DNA from: Frigoriglobus tundricola
GTDB lineage: Bacteria > Planctomycetota > Planctomycetia > Gemmatales > Gemmataceae
NCBI RefSeq assembly: GCF_013128195.2
Contig: NZ_CP053452.2
Location: forward strand, 7,130,001-7,194,000
Direction of reading: 5' to 3'
Length of the DNA stretch: 64,000 bases
Part shown: positions 45,310 through 54,850 of the stretch, piece after piece
Layout of the letters: every line of letters starts with the position of its first letter
Position numbering within the stretch: position 1 is the stretch's first letter
Notes under the pieces: generated by a model
The model's database searches: none
What the model saw: the letters and a program-made list of their open reading frames with translations, nothing else
Told to the model about the DNA's origin: nothing
Position numbers and translations under genes: made by a program

Positions 45310-45604
45310 GGTCTGCCCTCCGCGGGTTCGAACACCAATGAAGTACAACCCTCGTCGATGGGTGATCGCCGCGCCGCGTTCAAAGTGCGCACGTCTGTTG
45401 TGAACGGGCCGGTCGAGGCGAGAGGGGCGCTTCGGAAGCGCGAGTGAGAAGAGCCTAGATCGTGGTGCGCGATTCTTCGGCAATTGCGAGCGTTTTTTTC
45501 TCACGGGAGTCCGAATTATTGACAGCGCGAAAGACCCGCGAGGACGGCGCGGTGCGAATTGATTTCTCATACATGAACCCGGTGAGTCTGTCCGGTTTTC
45601 GGCT

Positions 45605-45664
45605 CGTGGCACAGGCTTTCGAGCCTGTGCTTCAAGGCACACAGGCTCGAAAGCCTGTGCCACG
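45605..45664. repeat. Perfect hairpin, family B copy 1
   Basis: A 25-bp perfect inverted repeat with a 10-nt loop; the left arm begins CGTGGCACAGGCTTTCGAGC. A variant of the same element, CGTGGCACGGGCTTCCCAGC, stands at 62752-62810. It is probably a dispersed REP-like element of this genome. Confidence 0.7.
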
Positions 45665-45920
45665 AAAACAGACGCTCTCAGCGGGTTCGTGTATCAGATG
45701 AATTGGGGTTCGGCGTCTCACGAAAATAACGGGACCCGCTCACGTATCGGATTGGCTTTTTGCTGACGCGTGATTTCAACTTGGGAAATGGTGTCGAGAT
45801 GACAGACACCGCTCACACGGAAATCCCAGTGAGTTGCAATTGCGTTGAGCGTGTGAACAACTCACTGCGCGGGCCAGCCACAGAAGGAGCAAGACCAAGA
45901 AGCCGCAGATAACGACGAGG

Positions 45921-45964
45921 GCGCAGATCAGGAGAAGACAATTTGTTCTTCTTCTGGTCTGCGC
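45921..45964. repeat. Hairpin, family C copy 1
   Basis: GCGCAGATCAGGAGAAGACA pairs imperfectly with TGTTCTTCTTCTGGTCTGCG. A related element is at 49631-49712; the two lie just outside either end of the sigma-WD40 gene. Confidence 0.5.
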
Positions 45965-46003
45965 GACCGGCGTCAACTGCGGCTTCTGAATCTTCTTGCG
46001 CGT

Positions 46004-49000
46004 TCACCGGTTGGAGACCCGCCGGTGTGCCGCCGTGGCTTCGCGGGTCAGCGCGTCGTCGGCTTTTCCGCGTGCCAGATGGTTCAGCAGTTCTTTCGCT
46101 TCGTCCGTGCCGATTTCTTCCAGCGCCGCCACCCCGCGGACGCAGCGGATGTCGTAAGGGGACGGGTTCGGGCCGCTGTACCGCGAGAGGAACCGCGTCA
46201 ACCGGTCGCGCACCTCCGCGGACTCGGCTTGTGCCAGCCGCGCCCTGACCCCGGCGACCGCGTTCGGGCCGAACAACTCCAGTTCCGCGGACGCCTTCTC
46301 CCGGTCCGCCGGCGCGTCGGCCCCGAGTTGCGTGGTGATCCGGTCCAGGTCCGCGTTCGTCGGAACCGGGGCCGGCTGCAACTTCGCCTTCAGCAGCGCG
46401 ACGGCGTCCGCTGGCGCCGCGACCAGCGTGGCGATACCGAGATACCCCGGGACGGGGTCGGTGCCACCGAGCCGGTCCCAGGCGTCGGTCAGATCCTTCG
46501 CAGTCGGCTTGCCGACGCGCCCGGTGACGAGCGCGGGCAGCGTCACGTCCCAGACCAGCCCGGTCTGGTCCGCGCTCACCGAGACGAGGCGGCGCCGGTC
46601 CGGCGAAAAGGTCAGGTCGCTCAGATGGTCAATGTGACCCGTGAGTTGCTTAAGCGGGCGCCCGGACGTGGTCTCATATAACCAGACGGTGTAGCCTTGT
46701 CCCGGTTCGTCAGACGCGGCCAACAACCGGCCATCGGGGGACACGGCCAACGCTTGAACGTTACGTCCAAAATTCTGAACATCACGCAGATGATCTGGTC
46801 GGTCCGGCTCGACGAACCGGCGAACCAGTTTTCCGGCCAACGGGTCCCACGCCGTCAGTGCGTCGCCCCATACCATCCCTTCTGACGGCGAGTCTGCGCT
46901 GCGTCCGCCCAGGTACATGACCCGACCGTCCGGTGAGAACCCGGCCGGTGGGTGCAGTGACGTTGGTTTTTTTAGCCGATGCAGGTGCTTGCCGGAACGA
47001 GCGTCCCAAACGTCGTTGGCGTTATGGATGTCGCCTCCAGGGTTCTTCTTCCGGTCGAAGAGCGAGTTGGTGAACAGGAAGCGGCCGTCCGGAGACAGGC
47101 ATAGGGGGTAATCGAGTCTCACGACAAACGCGTCCGATTCCTTTCCCGCAAGCGGGACAGTCAGGCTCAAGCGTTCGTTTCCTGCGGGCCAGTTCCAGAG
47201 AGTGACGACATCCCCGGCGATTGTGGCCAGCGTCTTCCCGTCAGACGTGAACCCTCCGACCACCCCCCTGTAGCCGCGAAGCCGGCCCGGTAGGTCGAGT
47301 GACCCGCCAGTTGCCGGATCGACGAGTACCAGTTGCCCGCTCGCGGTAAACATGAGCCCGCGGCCGTCCGGGGTGAACGTGAGGCGCCACCTGCGCGCGT
47401 AGCCAAACGGGGGCTGTGAACCGGGTGCGGGGATGGCACGTACCAATTTGCCGGTCGCGAGTTCCCACACACGGACCGATGAATCTCGACCCGCCGTTGC
47501 CGCGAGGCGCGTATCCGGCGAGAAGGTAACTGAGACGATTGGTTCGCGGTGGGTGTCGAACGTGACGGTTGGTTCGCCCGTCGCGGTGTTCCAGATTTCG
47601 ATGCGACCGTCCCGCCGGACCCTGGCGAACCGCTTCCCGTCCGAGTTGACCGCCACCGATACGGCTTCCTGACCGCTGCTCGATCCGAGGTCCGGGAGGG
47701 GGCAGCGGATCACCTCCTTCCGGCTTTCCACATCCCAAATCTGGAAATACGGCTTCGATCCCGATGTGATGAGATGCTTGCCGTCCGGGGTGAAGGCGTG
47801 CCCGGTTCCGTAGCCGTATTGTTGGAGCGGAATGGTGCCGATGTCCTTACCGGTCTCCAAATTCCAAAGATGAATCGTTCCGTCGTGCTGGTTAACGTAA
47901 TTGTGCCCGGGTTTCTCACCTCTGGGTTGGGTCGGTATCGCGGCGAACCGGCCGTCGGGGGACAGGCTGCACATCAGCCCCCAGGCGCAATGCGCCGGCG
48001 TTGGAATGCTGATAGTGCGAGTGATTGCATTTGCCTTCAGGTCGAGGAACGAAATCGTCCAGTCGCCCTCGTCCCATGAACCCGAGAAAATGAGGAGCCC
48101 GCGTGGCGTATATCGGATCTCCCGGCACGGCCCGTCGAACGGACCGAGCGTCTTCACCGGTTTCAAATTGGCGACCGGTTGGCCCACAGTCGCCGGGAGG
48201 ATGTCAACAGTGAACCGATTCCCGCTCGCGTCCCGGACGGCTGCCATCTGCGTGGCGTCTGGGGACAGGGCGAGGGACCCGTACCCGTCCGGTGCGGCGC
48301 GGCCGGCTCCGGCCGCGGGTTCCGGTGGATTCGGAAGTCGCTCGTTCGGGTCAGAGAACGATGAGACGAAAAGTGTGAAGTCTGGGAGCTGGACGACTGC
48401 GATACCCGCACCGTCCGCCCGCCAACCGATCGCCCGATCGAAGACCCCGAGTTTTCTCTGGACGACAGTTCGTCCGGTTGTGGCATCGAAGATTGTCGTA
48501 AACCAAGAGTAGTCCAGCGTCGCGAGCTGTTTGCCGTCATGCGAAAATGCCGCCCACCGTTGATCCAATCCCCCGAACATCCTTCGGGTGCCGAGTCGAG
48601 CAACTGCCCCCGGCGGCAGCGGGTCGCCGAGGCGGTCGAGCAGCGGTCGCGGGACCACTTCGGTGGTCGGTGCCGCCGGCTCGGGCGGATCGACCTTCGG
48701 GGTTTCATGGGCGAGGAACCCGGACGCGGCCAAGGAGGCACCGATGACGACCAGCGCCGTCACGGTCGGCGCGAGGAGCAGGACGGCACGGAGCCGGCCC
48801 GTCGGCGGCAGGAGGCCGGCGAGCGCGGGCGGAACCGTGCCGCCCTTCGCTGACCGAATCACACCAAGTGCGGCCTCTGTGAGCGCCGCGGACACCGGCG
48901 GCGGACACCCGACGATCAGAACCGGTGCGGCCAGCGGGAGCCCGTGTCGCGAGAGCCGCTTGCGGAGCCGTTCCTTCCCCCGCTCCAACCGACCTCGCAG

Positions 49001-49522
49001 CGTGCCGACCGGGCACCCGATCCGGCGGGCGGCGGCCTCGTAGCTCAGGTCCTGGAAGTAGCACAACACGACCGGGACGCGGTACTTCTCGGGCAGGGCG
49101 GCGAGTTCGGCATCCAGTATCGCTCGCACCTCGCGCCAGGAGAGGTCGTCCGGGTCGGGCTTCGACTGCGGGAGTTGGTAGGCGCTCTCGCGCCGGCGGG
49201 CGCGAACATCCGTCCGCCGTGCCCCGCGGGCGACCCGGACCGCGGCGGCGTGCAGCCACCCGGCCAGTGATCCCGGCCGCGTGAGCCGTTGGGCCTCGCG
49301 GGCGAGTAACAGGAACGTGGCCTGGAACGCGTCCTCGGCCGCGGTTGCCTCGCCCAGGACGTGCCGGCAGGCGCGGAACACGACCGGCCCGTTGCGCCGA
49401 ACGAGTTCGGCGAACGCGGCCTCGTCGCGCTCCGCTACGTACCGGAGGAGGAGGGCGCCATCGGTCGCATTGGCGCCCGCGTCGCGGGCCGCGATTCGTA
49501 GGAGCTGATGTGTGGTGGCCAT
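46004..49522 (-). CDS. ECF sigma-70 factor fused to a WD40 repeat protein
   Basis: A 1172-residue protein. It has sigma region 2 (about 20-100, LRYVAERDEAAFAELVRRNG to DAFQATFLLLAREA) and sigma region 4 (about 120-180, LPEKYRVPVVLCYFQDLSYE and GCPVGTLRGRLERGKERL). A single membrane helix (about 245-270) follows, then a long WD40 beta-propeller region with repeats such as SPDGRFAAIPT, FTPDGKHLITSG and VSVSADQTGLVWDV. A helical C-terminal domain (about 1020-1172) is shared by planctomycete members. The membrane helix suggests an anchored regulator whose sigma domain is on the cytoplasmic side and whose propeller is on the other. The ATG at 49522 has GAGGA upstream. Confidence 0.9.
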   Translation of the reverse strand: MATTHQLLRIAARDAGANATDGALLLRYVAERDEAAFAELVRRNGPVVFRACRHVLGEATAAEDAFQATFLLLAREAQRLTRPGSLAGWLHAAAVRVARGARRTDVRARRRESAYQLPQSKPDPDDLSWREVRAILDAELAALPEKYRVPVVLCYFQDLSYEAAARRIGCPVGTLRGRLERGKERLRKRLSRHGLPLAAPVLIVGCPPPVSAALTEAALGVIRSAKGGTVPPALAGLLPPTGRLRAVLLLAPTVTALVVIGASLAASGFLAHETPKVDPPEPAAPTTEVVPRPLLDRLGDPLPPGAVARLGTRRMFGGLDQRWAAFSHDGKQLATLDYSWFTTIFDATTGRTVVQRKLGVFDRAIGWRADGAGIAVVQLPDFTLFVSSFSDPNERLPNPPEPAAGAGRAAPDGYGSLALSPDATQMAAVRDASGNRFTVDILPATVGQPVANLKPVKTLGPFDGPCREIRYTPRGLLIFSGSWDEGDWTISFLDLKANAITRTISIPTPAHCAWGLMCSLSPDGRFAAIPTQPRGEKPGHNYVNQHDGTIHLWNLETGKDIGTIPLQQYGYGTGHAFTPDGKHLITSGSKPYFQIWDVESRKEVIRCPLPDLGSSSGQEAVSVAVNSDGKRFARVRRDGRIEIWNTATGEPTVTFDTHREPIVSVTFSPDTRLAATAGRDSSVRVWELATGKLVRAIPAPGSQPPFGYARRWRLTFTPDGRGLMFTASGQLVLVDPATGGSLDLPGRLRGYRGVVGGFTSDGKTLATIAGDVVTLWNWPAGNERLSLTVPLAGKESDAFVVRLDYPLCLSPDGRFLFTNSLFDRKKNPGGDIHNANDVWDARSGKHLHRLKKPTSLHPPAGFSPDGRVMYLGGRSADSPSEGMVWGDALTAWDPLAGKLVRRFVEPDRPDHLRDVQNFGRNVQALAVSPDGRLLAASDEPGQGYTVWLYETTSGRPLKQLTGHIDHLSDLTFSPDRRRLVSVSADQTGLVWDVTLPALVTGRVGKPTAKDLTDAWDRLGGTDPVPGYLGIATLVAAPADAVALLKAKLQPAPVPTNADLDRITTQLGADAPADREKASAELELFGPNAVAGVRARLAQAESAEVRDRLTRFLSRYSGPNPSPYDIRCVRGVAALEEIGTDEAKELLNHLARGKADDALTREATAAHRRVSNR

Positions 49523-49982
49523 CGTCGGTGTCCTCGGGTGCGTTCTATCCGAGAACTGGCCGCCGATGCGCACTTCGGCGCGCGGATTCGTGAAATCAAT
49601 CGGGTCCGTTTGGACGCGGCCGAATCGGGAGCTACAGATCGCGCGGGGGACGCAGATCAGAAGAAGAGATCGTTGTCTTGTTCTGACCCGCGTTCCCCGC
49701 GCGATCTGTAGCTGTTCCTGTAAATCCGCACGGCTTGTCGATTTCTCAGCTTGTTACGACCGCGACTGAAATTAGACTAATTATATTAAATAATATTATA
49801 CTATAATATATGAAATATAGTATCTTGTAAATAGTGTAATTACTTTTTAGTTCGACTGATTTGTATTGTCTGTTTGTTGTTATGCAAGATTCTGCTGGAC
49901 ATCGAATCGAATGCGGGTAGGCTGCGTTACGCGCACCCGTCTCTCGACGCAACCGCGGATCTCGCACCCCAGGACGCCCAAC
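49523..49982. other. Gap with a repeat and an AT-rich leader
   Basis: It contains the family C hairpin (49631-49712) and, from about 49768 to 49860, a run with roughly 16 G/C in 93 nt by hand count, against a genome near 65 percent GC. A TATAAT box occurs at 49802-49807. No gene is supported. The AT-rich block stands about 120 nt upstream of the SIR2-like gene start. Confidence 0.7.
49631..49712. repeat. Imperfect inverted repeat, family C copy 2
   Basis: GCTACAGATCGCGCGGGGGA at the left matches the reverse complement of the right arm (ending CGATCTGTAGC) with three mismatches over 32 bp. The inner part, CGCAGATCAGAAGAAGA, is shared with the hairpin at 45921. Confidence 0.6.
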
Positions 49983-50600
49983 GTGACGCCCGACTCGCCC
50001 CGTACTAAAGACGACCACCGCGACATCGTTACGATCGCCGAGCAGATCGAGGAGGCCTGGCGGTCCGGGCGCACGATCGTCCCCATTATCGGGGCCGGGC
50101 TGTCGGCGGACTCCGGGTTCCCGGTGCTGCGGTCCGTGGTCCGGTACCTCGCCAAGTTCCACGCCCTCCTCCAACTGACGGACGTTCCGATCCGTTCGAC
50201 CCCCGCGGCTCAAGGGCTGCTCGACAAAATTAAAGAGCGGTACCACAAGCGGCCCCGCTACTTTGTGACCGATTTCAACTGGCCGGATCGGTTCCAGCTC
50301 AACCAGGACCTGCTCGCGCTCTGGCCGGAGTCAGAAACCGTCTCCTCGCTCGTTGCGAAGCAGCTCACCGAACTCGCCCCGACGCTCAACCCGGCGGCGT
50401 TTTGGCCCTACGACGCACTCAAGAGGGACGTCGTCAGGGTGACGCAGGCGGCGCACGCGGGCATCGAAAAGGCGATCAACGATCCGCTCTTTCGGTCCGC
50501 GGTTGCACGAGATGCTGCGGCGGCACAGGGTGAAGCGCCCGCGTGGCTCAAGAACCTCGAACAGGCGCTCGGGGACGCGCGCAAGGCGGCCGAGGCGTGA
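49983..50600 (+). CDS. SIR2-like N-terminal half, probable defence effector part
   Basis: A 205-residue protein whose residues 30-50 (RTIVPIIGAGLSADSGFPVL) are the NAD-binding start of SIR2/SIR2_2 domains. The remainder is helical. The catalytic half of the same domain appears at the start of the next gene, whose GTG overlaps this stop (GTGA at 50597-50600). So the SIR2 fold is either assembled from two coupled proteins or was split by a single-base deletion. A GTG start at 49983 is chosen (AGGA about 10 nt upstream); a longer start at 49911 is possible. SIR2 effectors in defence systems deplete NAD. Confidence 0.72.
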   Translation: MTPDSPRTKDDHRDIVTIAEQIEEAWRSGRTIVPIIGAGLSADSGFPVLRSVVRYLAKFHALLQLTDVPIRSTPAAQGLLDKIKERYHKRPRYFVTDFNWPDRFQLNQDLLALWPESETVSSLVAKQLTELAPTLNPAAFWPYDALKRDVVRVTQAAHAGIEKAINDPLFRSAVARDAAAAQGEAPAWLKNLEQALGDARKAAEA

Positions 50601-53600
50601 ACGAGCGGTTCTGTTGCCACAAGGGCTGGAGCGTCCCTTACGACGTGTACGGCGACTGGCGGCGCCTGGTCCAACACATCACCGGCCACCAGTCCGATTA
50701 TGCCGACAGTTTGTTTTCCACTCTCGGTCGAAACAAGCGGCCCAACCAGGGGCACCGGTTCCTCACGTTCCTCGTCCGCCTCCTCTCCATCCGCACCGTG
50801 TTCACGTTCAATTTCGACGATCTCATCGAGCGCGCGTTCGAGTCCGAAGGCATCCGGCCGAAAGTGTTCGCAATGGAAGAGGGGCGCACCGTGCCCCACG
50901 GGTCACTCGTCTCGGACGGCGTCTCGGTCGTCAAGCTCCACGGCGGCACGCACTCGCTCCTGCTCGACGAGCGCCTCGATCGCCCGCTCTCACACGAGTA
51001 CTTGACGCGGTTCGACCAGCTCGTCGGGCGGAACCCGTTTCTGCTCGTTGTCGGGTGCAGCGGCGGCGACTACCGCCTGATCAGCCTCATCGATCACGTT
51101 CTCGGAGCGAAGGCGGGTGCGGGGGACCGGGTCGCGTGGCTGCACTTCGAGCCGTACCGGCCCGTCGCGCTGCTCAAGAGCTCCACCCGATCCGTGCCCG
51201 AGCAAACCGAACCCCCCGCCAAATCCGAGCCCGAGCAGGAAGTGAGAGCGGGCGTCCTCACGGCCCGGACGACACAACCCGCGTCCGCTTTAACGCACAT
51301 CTACTCGTTTCTGACGAGCCGCTACCCGGCCAGCATGCGCCCGTACACGGCCGGCGCGGGGCACGCCCTGGCGTACGCCAGTCGCGTCGATACGCCCCGG
51401 CTGAGCAACCTCCCGGACGTGTTCGGGGGGGCCGAGAAGGTCTTCCGCCTCAGCACGATCGATCCGGAGCAGCTCGACGCGCCCGGTACGAAAGAGACGT
51501 TCCCGACGGTGACCGCCTCGGAGGCGCTACTCGACGTGGCCCACTTCGGACTCAACCGCGGCTACACGCCGATCCTGGTCAACCTCGAATCGGTCCACAC
51601 GCTCGCGGGCCTCGTCGGCGCCGTCGTCGATCAGTGCCGGCAGCACGACACGGCACTGATCCCGAGCGTCCTCCCCGCCGAACGCGCCGAACCGACGGGC
51701 GGGGGCGACCCGAACGACCGCGACGCCCACGTCGTGTCCAAGGCGGTCGCCCTCGTCGCGAACGCGCTCCAGCGGTCGCGGTACGTGGTGCTGCTCGACG
51801 GCCTGGAAACGTACATCTGGAACGCCACCTCCCACCACGGCGAAACCACCACCCCGCGGGTGGACCTCGACTACCGCTTTCGGTTGTTGTGCAATTTTAT
51901 TTGCCGGTTCCGGGACGCTCAGGGGGACGAGATGGTCGATGGCCGCTGGCGGCCCCGGATCAACGACATCGGGGAGTCACGCATCGTCATCGGTCTCGAC
52001 CAGCGCGCCCCCCGCAACGATACGCCCGGGCGGGACCCGGTCAAGCTCGGCGCGACGCTCAAGGAGCAGCATTTCGGGGACCTGCCGGCCATCGAATGGC
52101 GCGCGGGCGCCAAGTCGGCCGAGGGCGGGCCACGGTTCCGTGACATCTTCGAGCCCCTCGATGCCGGCACGCCGTTTCTGAAACTCGCGAGGTCCGGTTC
52201 TCCGGCCGGCGAACCGAGCCGGGAGCGCGATGCGTGCGACGCCCTCGGCCTGCTGTTGCTCGCCTCGTGCCGGCGGCCGCGGCCGCTCGCCCTCGTCCGT
52301 CACCTCCTGCGACCGGTCTTTCAGGACCCGGACAAGATCGACGGCTTCATCAAGCGGCTCACAGGCAACGCGTCGTCCGGGTTCGTGGCCCTCGAGGGCG
52401 GCGTGACGTGGGTGAGCCGCCCCGTCCGCGATCACCTGTACGCCGCGGGAACGCAGTACGTTTCGACGGGGCGCATGCGTGACATTTTGGAGGGGCATGA
52501 CGCCAGGCACCTCGAGCCGTGCGTCATCCAACTGGTCAACATCTACGCGATGCACTTCCGCATCTCGCGGACCTACTACGTCTACACGTTCACCCAATCG
52601 ACCGACGCCCTCGCCTTCATGGAGTACACGTACCACCGGGTCTCGACGCTACGGTACCTGGCCAAGCTGATCACGGTTCTCGCACAGGCCGCGAAATCGA
52701 GCGACCTGTCGCGCCGCGCGTGCGGCGCCATCCGGCGGCTCGGGGACCTCTGGAACGCGGTCGATTCCCAACAGGACAAAGGGCTGCTGCTCCGGTTCCA
52801 GATCCGAAAGCACATGCAGCTCTACAAGGCCCTACACGAACCGTTAGGGCCGGGCGACGACCACCCCGAACACGTTCGGGCACTGGTCGCGGAACTCAAG
52901 GAGCGGCACGCGAAAGAGGCCCGCGCGCTGTTGCGGGCCTGGTTGCGCCACGAGCCGCTGCTCCGGATGCAGCTCCCCGCGCAACAGCTCCTGCACTGGT
53001 GCGACCGCCTCATCGACGACGATTTGCGCTTTCGGTGCGATCGGGTGGTCACGGATTACGAACCGGATGGCACCCCGCTGTGCTGGCCGGAACGGACCGT
53101 GGAGTCCCCGGCGGTCGGTGAACTCGTCACGGCCCTCAAGAGCCTCCGGGTCAAACTCCTCGCCGAGCGCGGCGACTACGAAATGGTCGTCGCGCAGCGG
53201 TACGCTCACATTTTCGGGACCGAGCCGGAAGTCAGCCCGACCGAGCCCCGGCTCCGGGTCATGATCGCGCACGTCACAGCCGCTTGTTACGCGCCCCTCT
53301 CTTCGGACGAGCTCCACTACGTCCTCGACGTCGCGAACGCGCTCATCAACGGCCCCTCTCTGGCCTCGTCCGATCAAGTGAAACGGCTGCTCGACGCCTT
53401 CGAGGCGACCCAACTGTCACAAGAGATTCGGAAACAGCGGCCGGACCACGCGTGCCGGCACGAGGCCGCGCTCCGGTACCTCCACCTCCGGGCCGAGTTC
53501 CACCTCCACACGATTTCGGTCTTCGTCACCGGCTTCTCCGACCGGCCCGGGGGCCGCGGTTCCGGGGCGCTCGAGCAGGTGCTCGACGTCGTGGACCGCG

Positions 53601-54820
53601 GCCTCGACGAGAACCGGCTCCAGTTGCAGTCCCGCACGTACGCCCCCCGGAGCGTGATCGTCGATCGCGGACCCGACGGAACCCTGTACTCGCAGTACAG
53701 CACGGTCTTCGACTGCCTCCGCGCGCGTGCGTACTGGCTGCGCGAACTTGAAGAGGCCCCGCCGGACAAATACGCGCTGCCCGGGTGGGACGAACCCGCA
53801 CGCCTCTTGTTCCAAACCGCGTTCCGGTATTTCGAGGTGGCCAGCGGCGGGTTACAGGGGACGAACCCCTTACTGCTGGCCCACGTCGAGATGTATCGAG
53901 CCGAGGCGTGTCTCGGGATCGCGCGGTTCCAGATCCACCGCGCCCAGGAGGGCGCGCGGGCCGGGGGCACCCTGGACCGGGTGCGGGCCCTATTTGACGA
54001 GGTCCGGGCGAAACACGAGACCGCGCGGGGGAGCCTCAAACGGGCGAGCGGCCATTTGCTCGAGACGCGCCGGAACGCCATCTGGTGGCGGCTGTTTTTC
54101 ACGCTCGTCGCGCAATATCAGGCCGACCGGTTGATGCTCGTTTACCTCGACCTCTTGCGCCTTCAGGTCGAGGGCTCGTACGCGGCGGGGCAGTGGATCC
54201 GCAAGTTCCTTGAGGAGAACCACGCGCTGCTCACCAGGGCCTTGAGTGACAGCGCCACGAGCGAGGAACACCAGGTGCTACACGCCGCGATGCGCCCTCC
54301 TCGCGACACGGACACGTCCGCGACGTCCCGGAAGTTGCCCGATGCGGTCAACCGATTGCGCGCCGGGTACAACGCGATCCGGAACGCCGCCGAGTTTCGG
54401 CTCGCCACGACACCCCCGGACCCCTGGCTGGAGCGCGTCGAGCGCGAGATCACCCTGATCGGTGCGGGAATGGCGTTTGCAGCCATCGGCTGGGCGGAGT
54501 CGGAACCGCGCAAGGACGCCGGAGGCGCGACGGGCTCGCCCGGAACCAACGCGCCCGCGCAGGAAACTGGTGCGCACGCCAAACTGGACAACACCGAGAC
54601 GCTGAAGTTTACCGTTCTGGTGCTAACCACGATCCAGCGACTCGAGCGCCTGGACGCCGAAACGGCTGCCAGGTGGACACCCATCGTCCGCACCGAACCG
54701 GGCCGGGCTCTCGTGGGGGAGCTTCAGGAGCGACAGGTCAAGTTTTCTGTAGACCCAACGGTCGATGGAATGTTCGGCTTGCGCGACTTTGTCCTTCAAC
54801 GGGCCGCGTCGGCCACCTGA
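50597..54820 (+). CDS. SIR2 C-terminal half fused to STAND-like NTPase and helical sensor
   Basis: A 1407-residue protein. Residues 65-160 hold the second half of a SIR2_2 domain: VFTFNFDDLIE (69-78), VVKLHGG with the likely catalytic His115, and LLVVGCSGGDYRL (149-160). About 270-480 is a STAND/AAA-like region with a Walker B-like RYVVLLDGLETYIWN and RIVIGLDQR, but no Walker A (GxxxxGKS/T) is visible, so nucleotide use is doubtful. The remaining 900 residues are helical, probably TPR-like sensor repeats. An unusual AT-rich leader lies upstream of the two-gene unit. This arrangement resembles SIR2-STAND antiviral proteins (Avs/DSR-like), but no close named type is recognised. Confidence 0.75.
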   Translation: MNERFCCHKGWSVPYDVYGDWRRLVQHITGHQSDYADSLFSTLGRNKRPNQGHRFLTFLVRLLSIRTVFTFNFDDLIERAFESEGIRPKVFAMEEGRTVPHGSLVSDGVSVVKLHGGTHSLLLDERLDRPLSHEYLTRFDQLVGRNPFLLVVGCSGGDYRLISLIDHVLGAKAGAGDRVAWLHFEPYRPVALLKSSTRSVPEQTEPPAKSEPEQEVRAGVLTARTTQPASALTHIYSFLTSRYPASMRPYTAGAGHALAYASRVDTPRLSNLPDVFGGAEKVFRLSTIDPEQLDAPGTKETFPTVTASEALLDVAHFGLNRGYTPILVNLESVHTLAGLVGAVVDQCRQHDTALIPSVLPAERAEPTGGGDPNDRDAHVVSKAVALVANALQRSRYVVLLDGLETYIWNATSHHGETTTPRVDLDYRFRLLCNFICRFRDAQGDEMVDGRWRPRINDIGESRIVIGLDQRAPRNDTPGRDPVKLGATLKEQHFGDLPAIEWRAGAKSAEGGPRFRDIFEPLDAGTPFLKLARSGSPAGEPSRERDACDALGLLLLASCRRPRPLALVRHLLRPVFQDPDKIDGFIKRLTGNASSGFVALEGGVTWVSRPVRDHLYAAGTQYVSTGRMRDILEGHDARHLEPCVIQLVNIYAMHFRISRTYYVYTFTQSTDALAFMEYTYHRVSTLRYLAKLITVLAQAAKSSDLSRRACGAIRRLGDLWNAVDSQQDKGLLLRFQIRKHMQLYKALHEPLGPGDDHPEHVRALVAELKERHAKEARALLRAWLRHEPLLRMQLPAQQLLHWCDRLIDDDLRFRCDRVVTDYEPDGTPLCWPERTVESPAVGELVTALKSLRVKLLAERGDYEMVVAQRYAHIFGTEPEVSPTEPRLRVMIAHVTAACYAPLSSDELHYVLDVANALINGPSLASSDQVKRLLDAFEATQLSQEIRKQRPDHACRHEAALRYLHLRAEFHLHTISVFVTGFSDRPGGRGSGALEQVLDVVDRGLDENRLQLQSRTYAPRSVIVDRGPDGTLYSQYSTVFDCLRARAYWLRELEEAPPDKYALPGWDEPARLLFQTAFRYFEVASGGLQGTNPLLLAHVEMYRAEACLGIARFQIHRAQEGARAGGTLDRVRALFDEVRAKHETARGSLKRASGHLLETRRNAIWWRLFFTLVAQYQADRLMLVYLDLLRLQVEGSYAAGQWIRKFLEENHALLTRALSDSATSEEHQVLHAAMRPPRDTDTSATSRKLPDAVNRLRAGYNAIRNAAEFRLATTPPDPWLERVEREITLIGAGMAFAAIGWAESEPRKDAGGATGSPGTNAPAQETGAHAKLDNTETLKFTVLVLTTIQRLERLDAETAARWTPIVRTEPGRALVGELQERQVKFSVDPTVDGMFGLRDFVLQRAASAT

Positions 54821-54850
54821 GTCGGCTAGGCGAGGGCGAACCGGGGTCGA

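Larger units (their letters stand above)
45310..46003. other. Long gap with hairpin repeats
   Basis: Between the FG-GAP and sigma-WD40 genes. It holds the family B hairpin (45605-45664) and a family C hairpin (45921-45964). A minus-strand open frame at 45776-45976 would encode a 66-residue peptide with one membrane helix (CALVVICGFLVLLLLWLAR) just after the sigma-WD40 gene. It overlaps the family C hairpin, so coding is doubtful. Confidence 0.45.
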
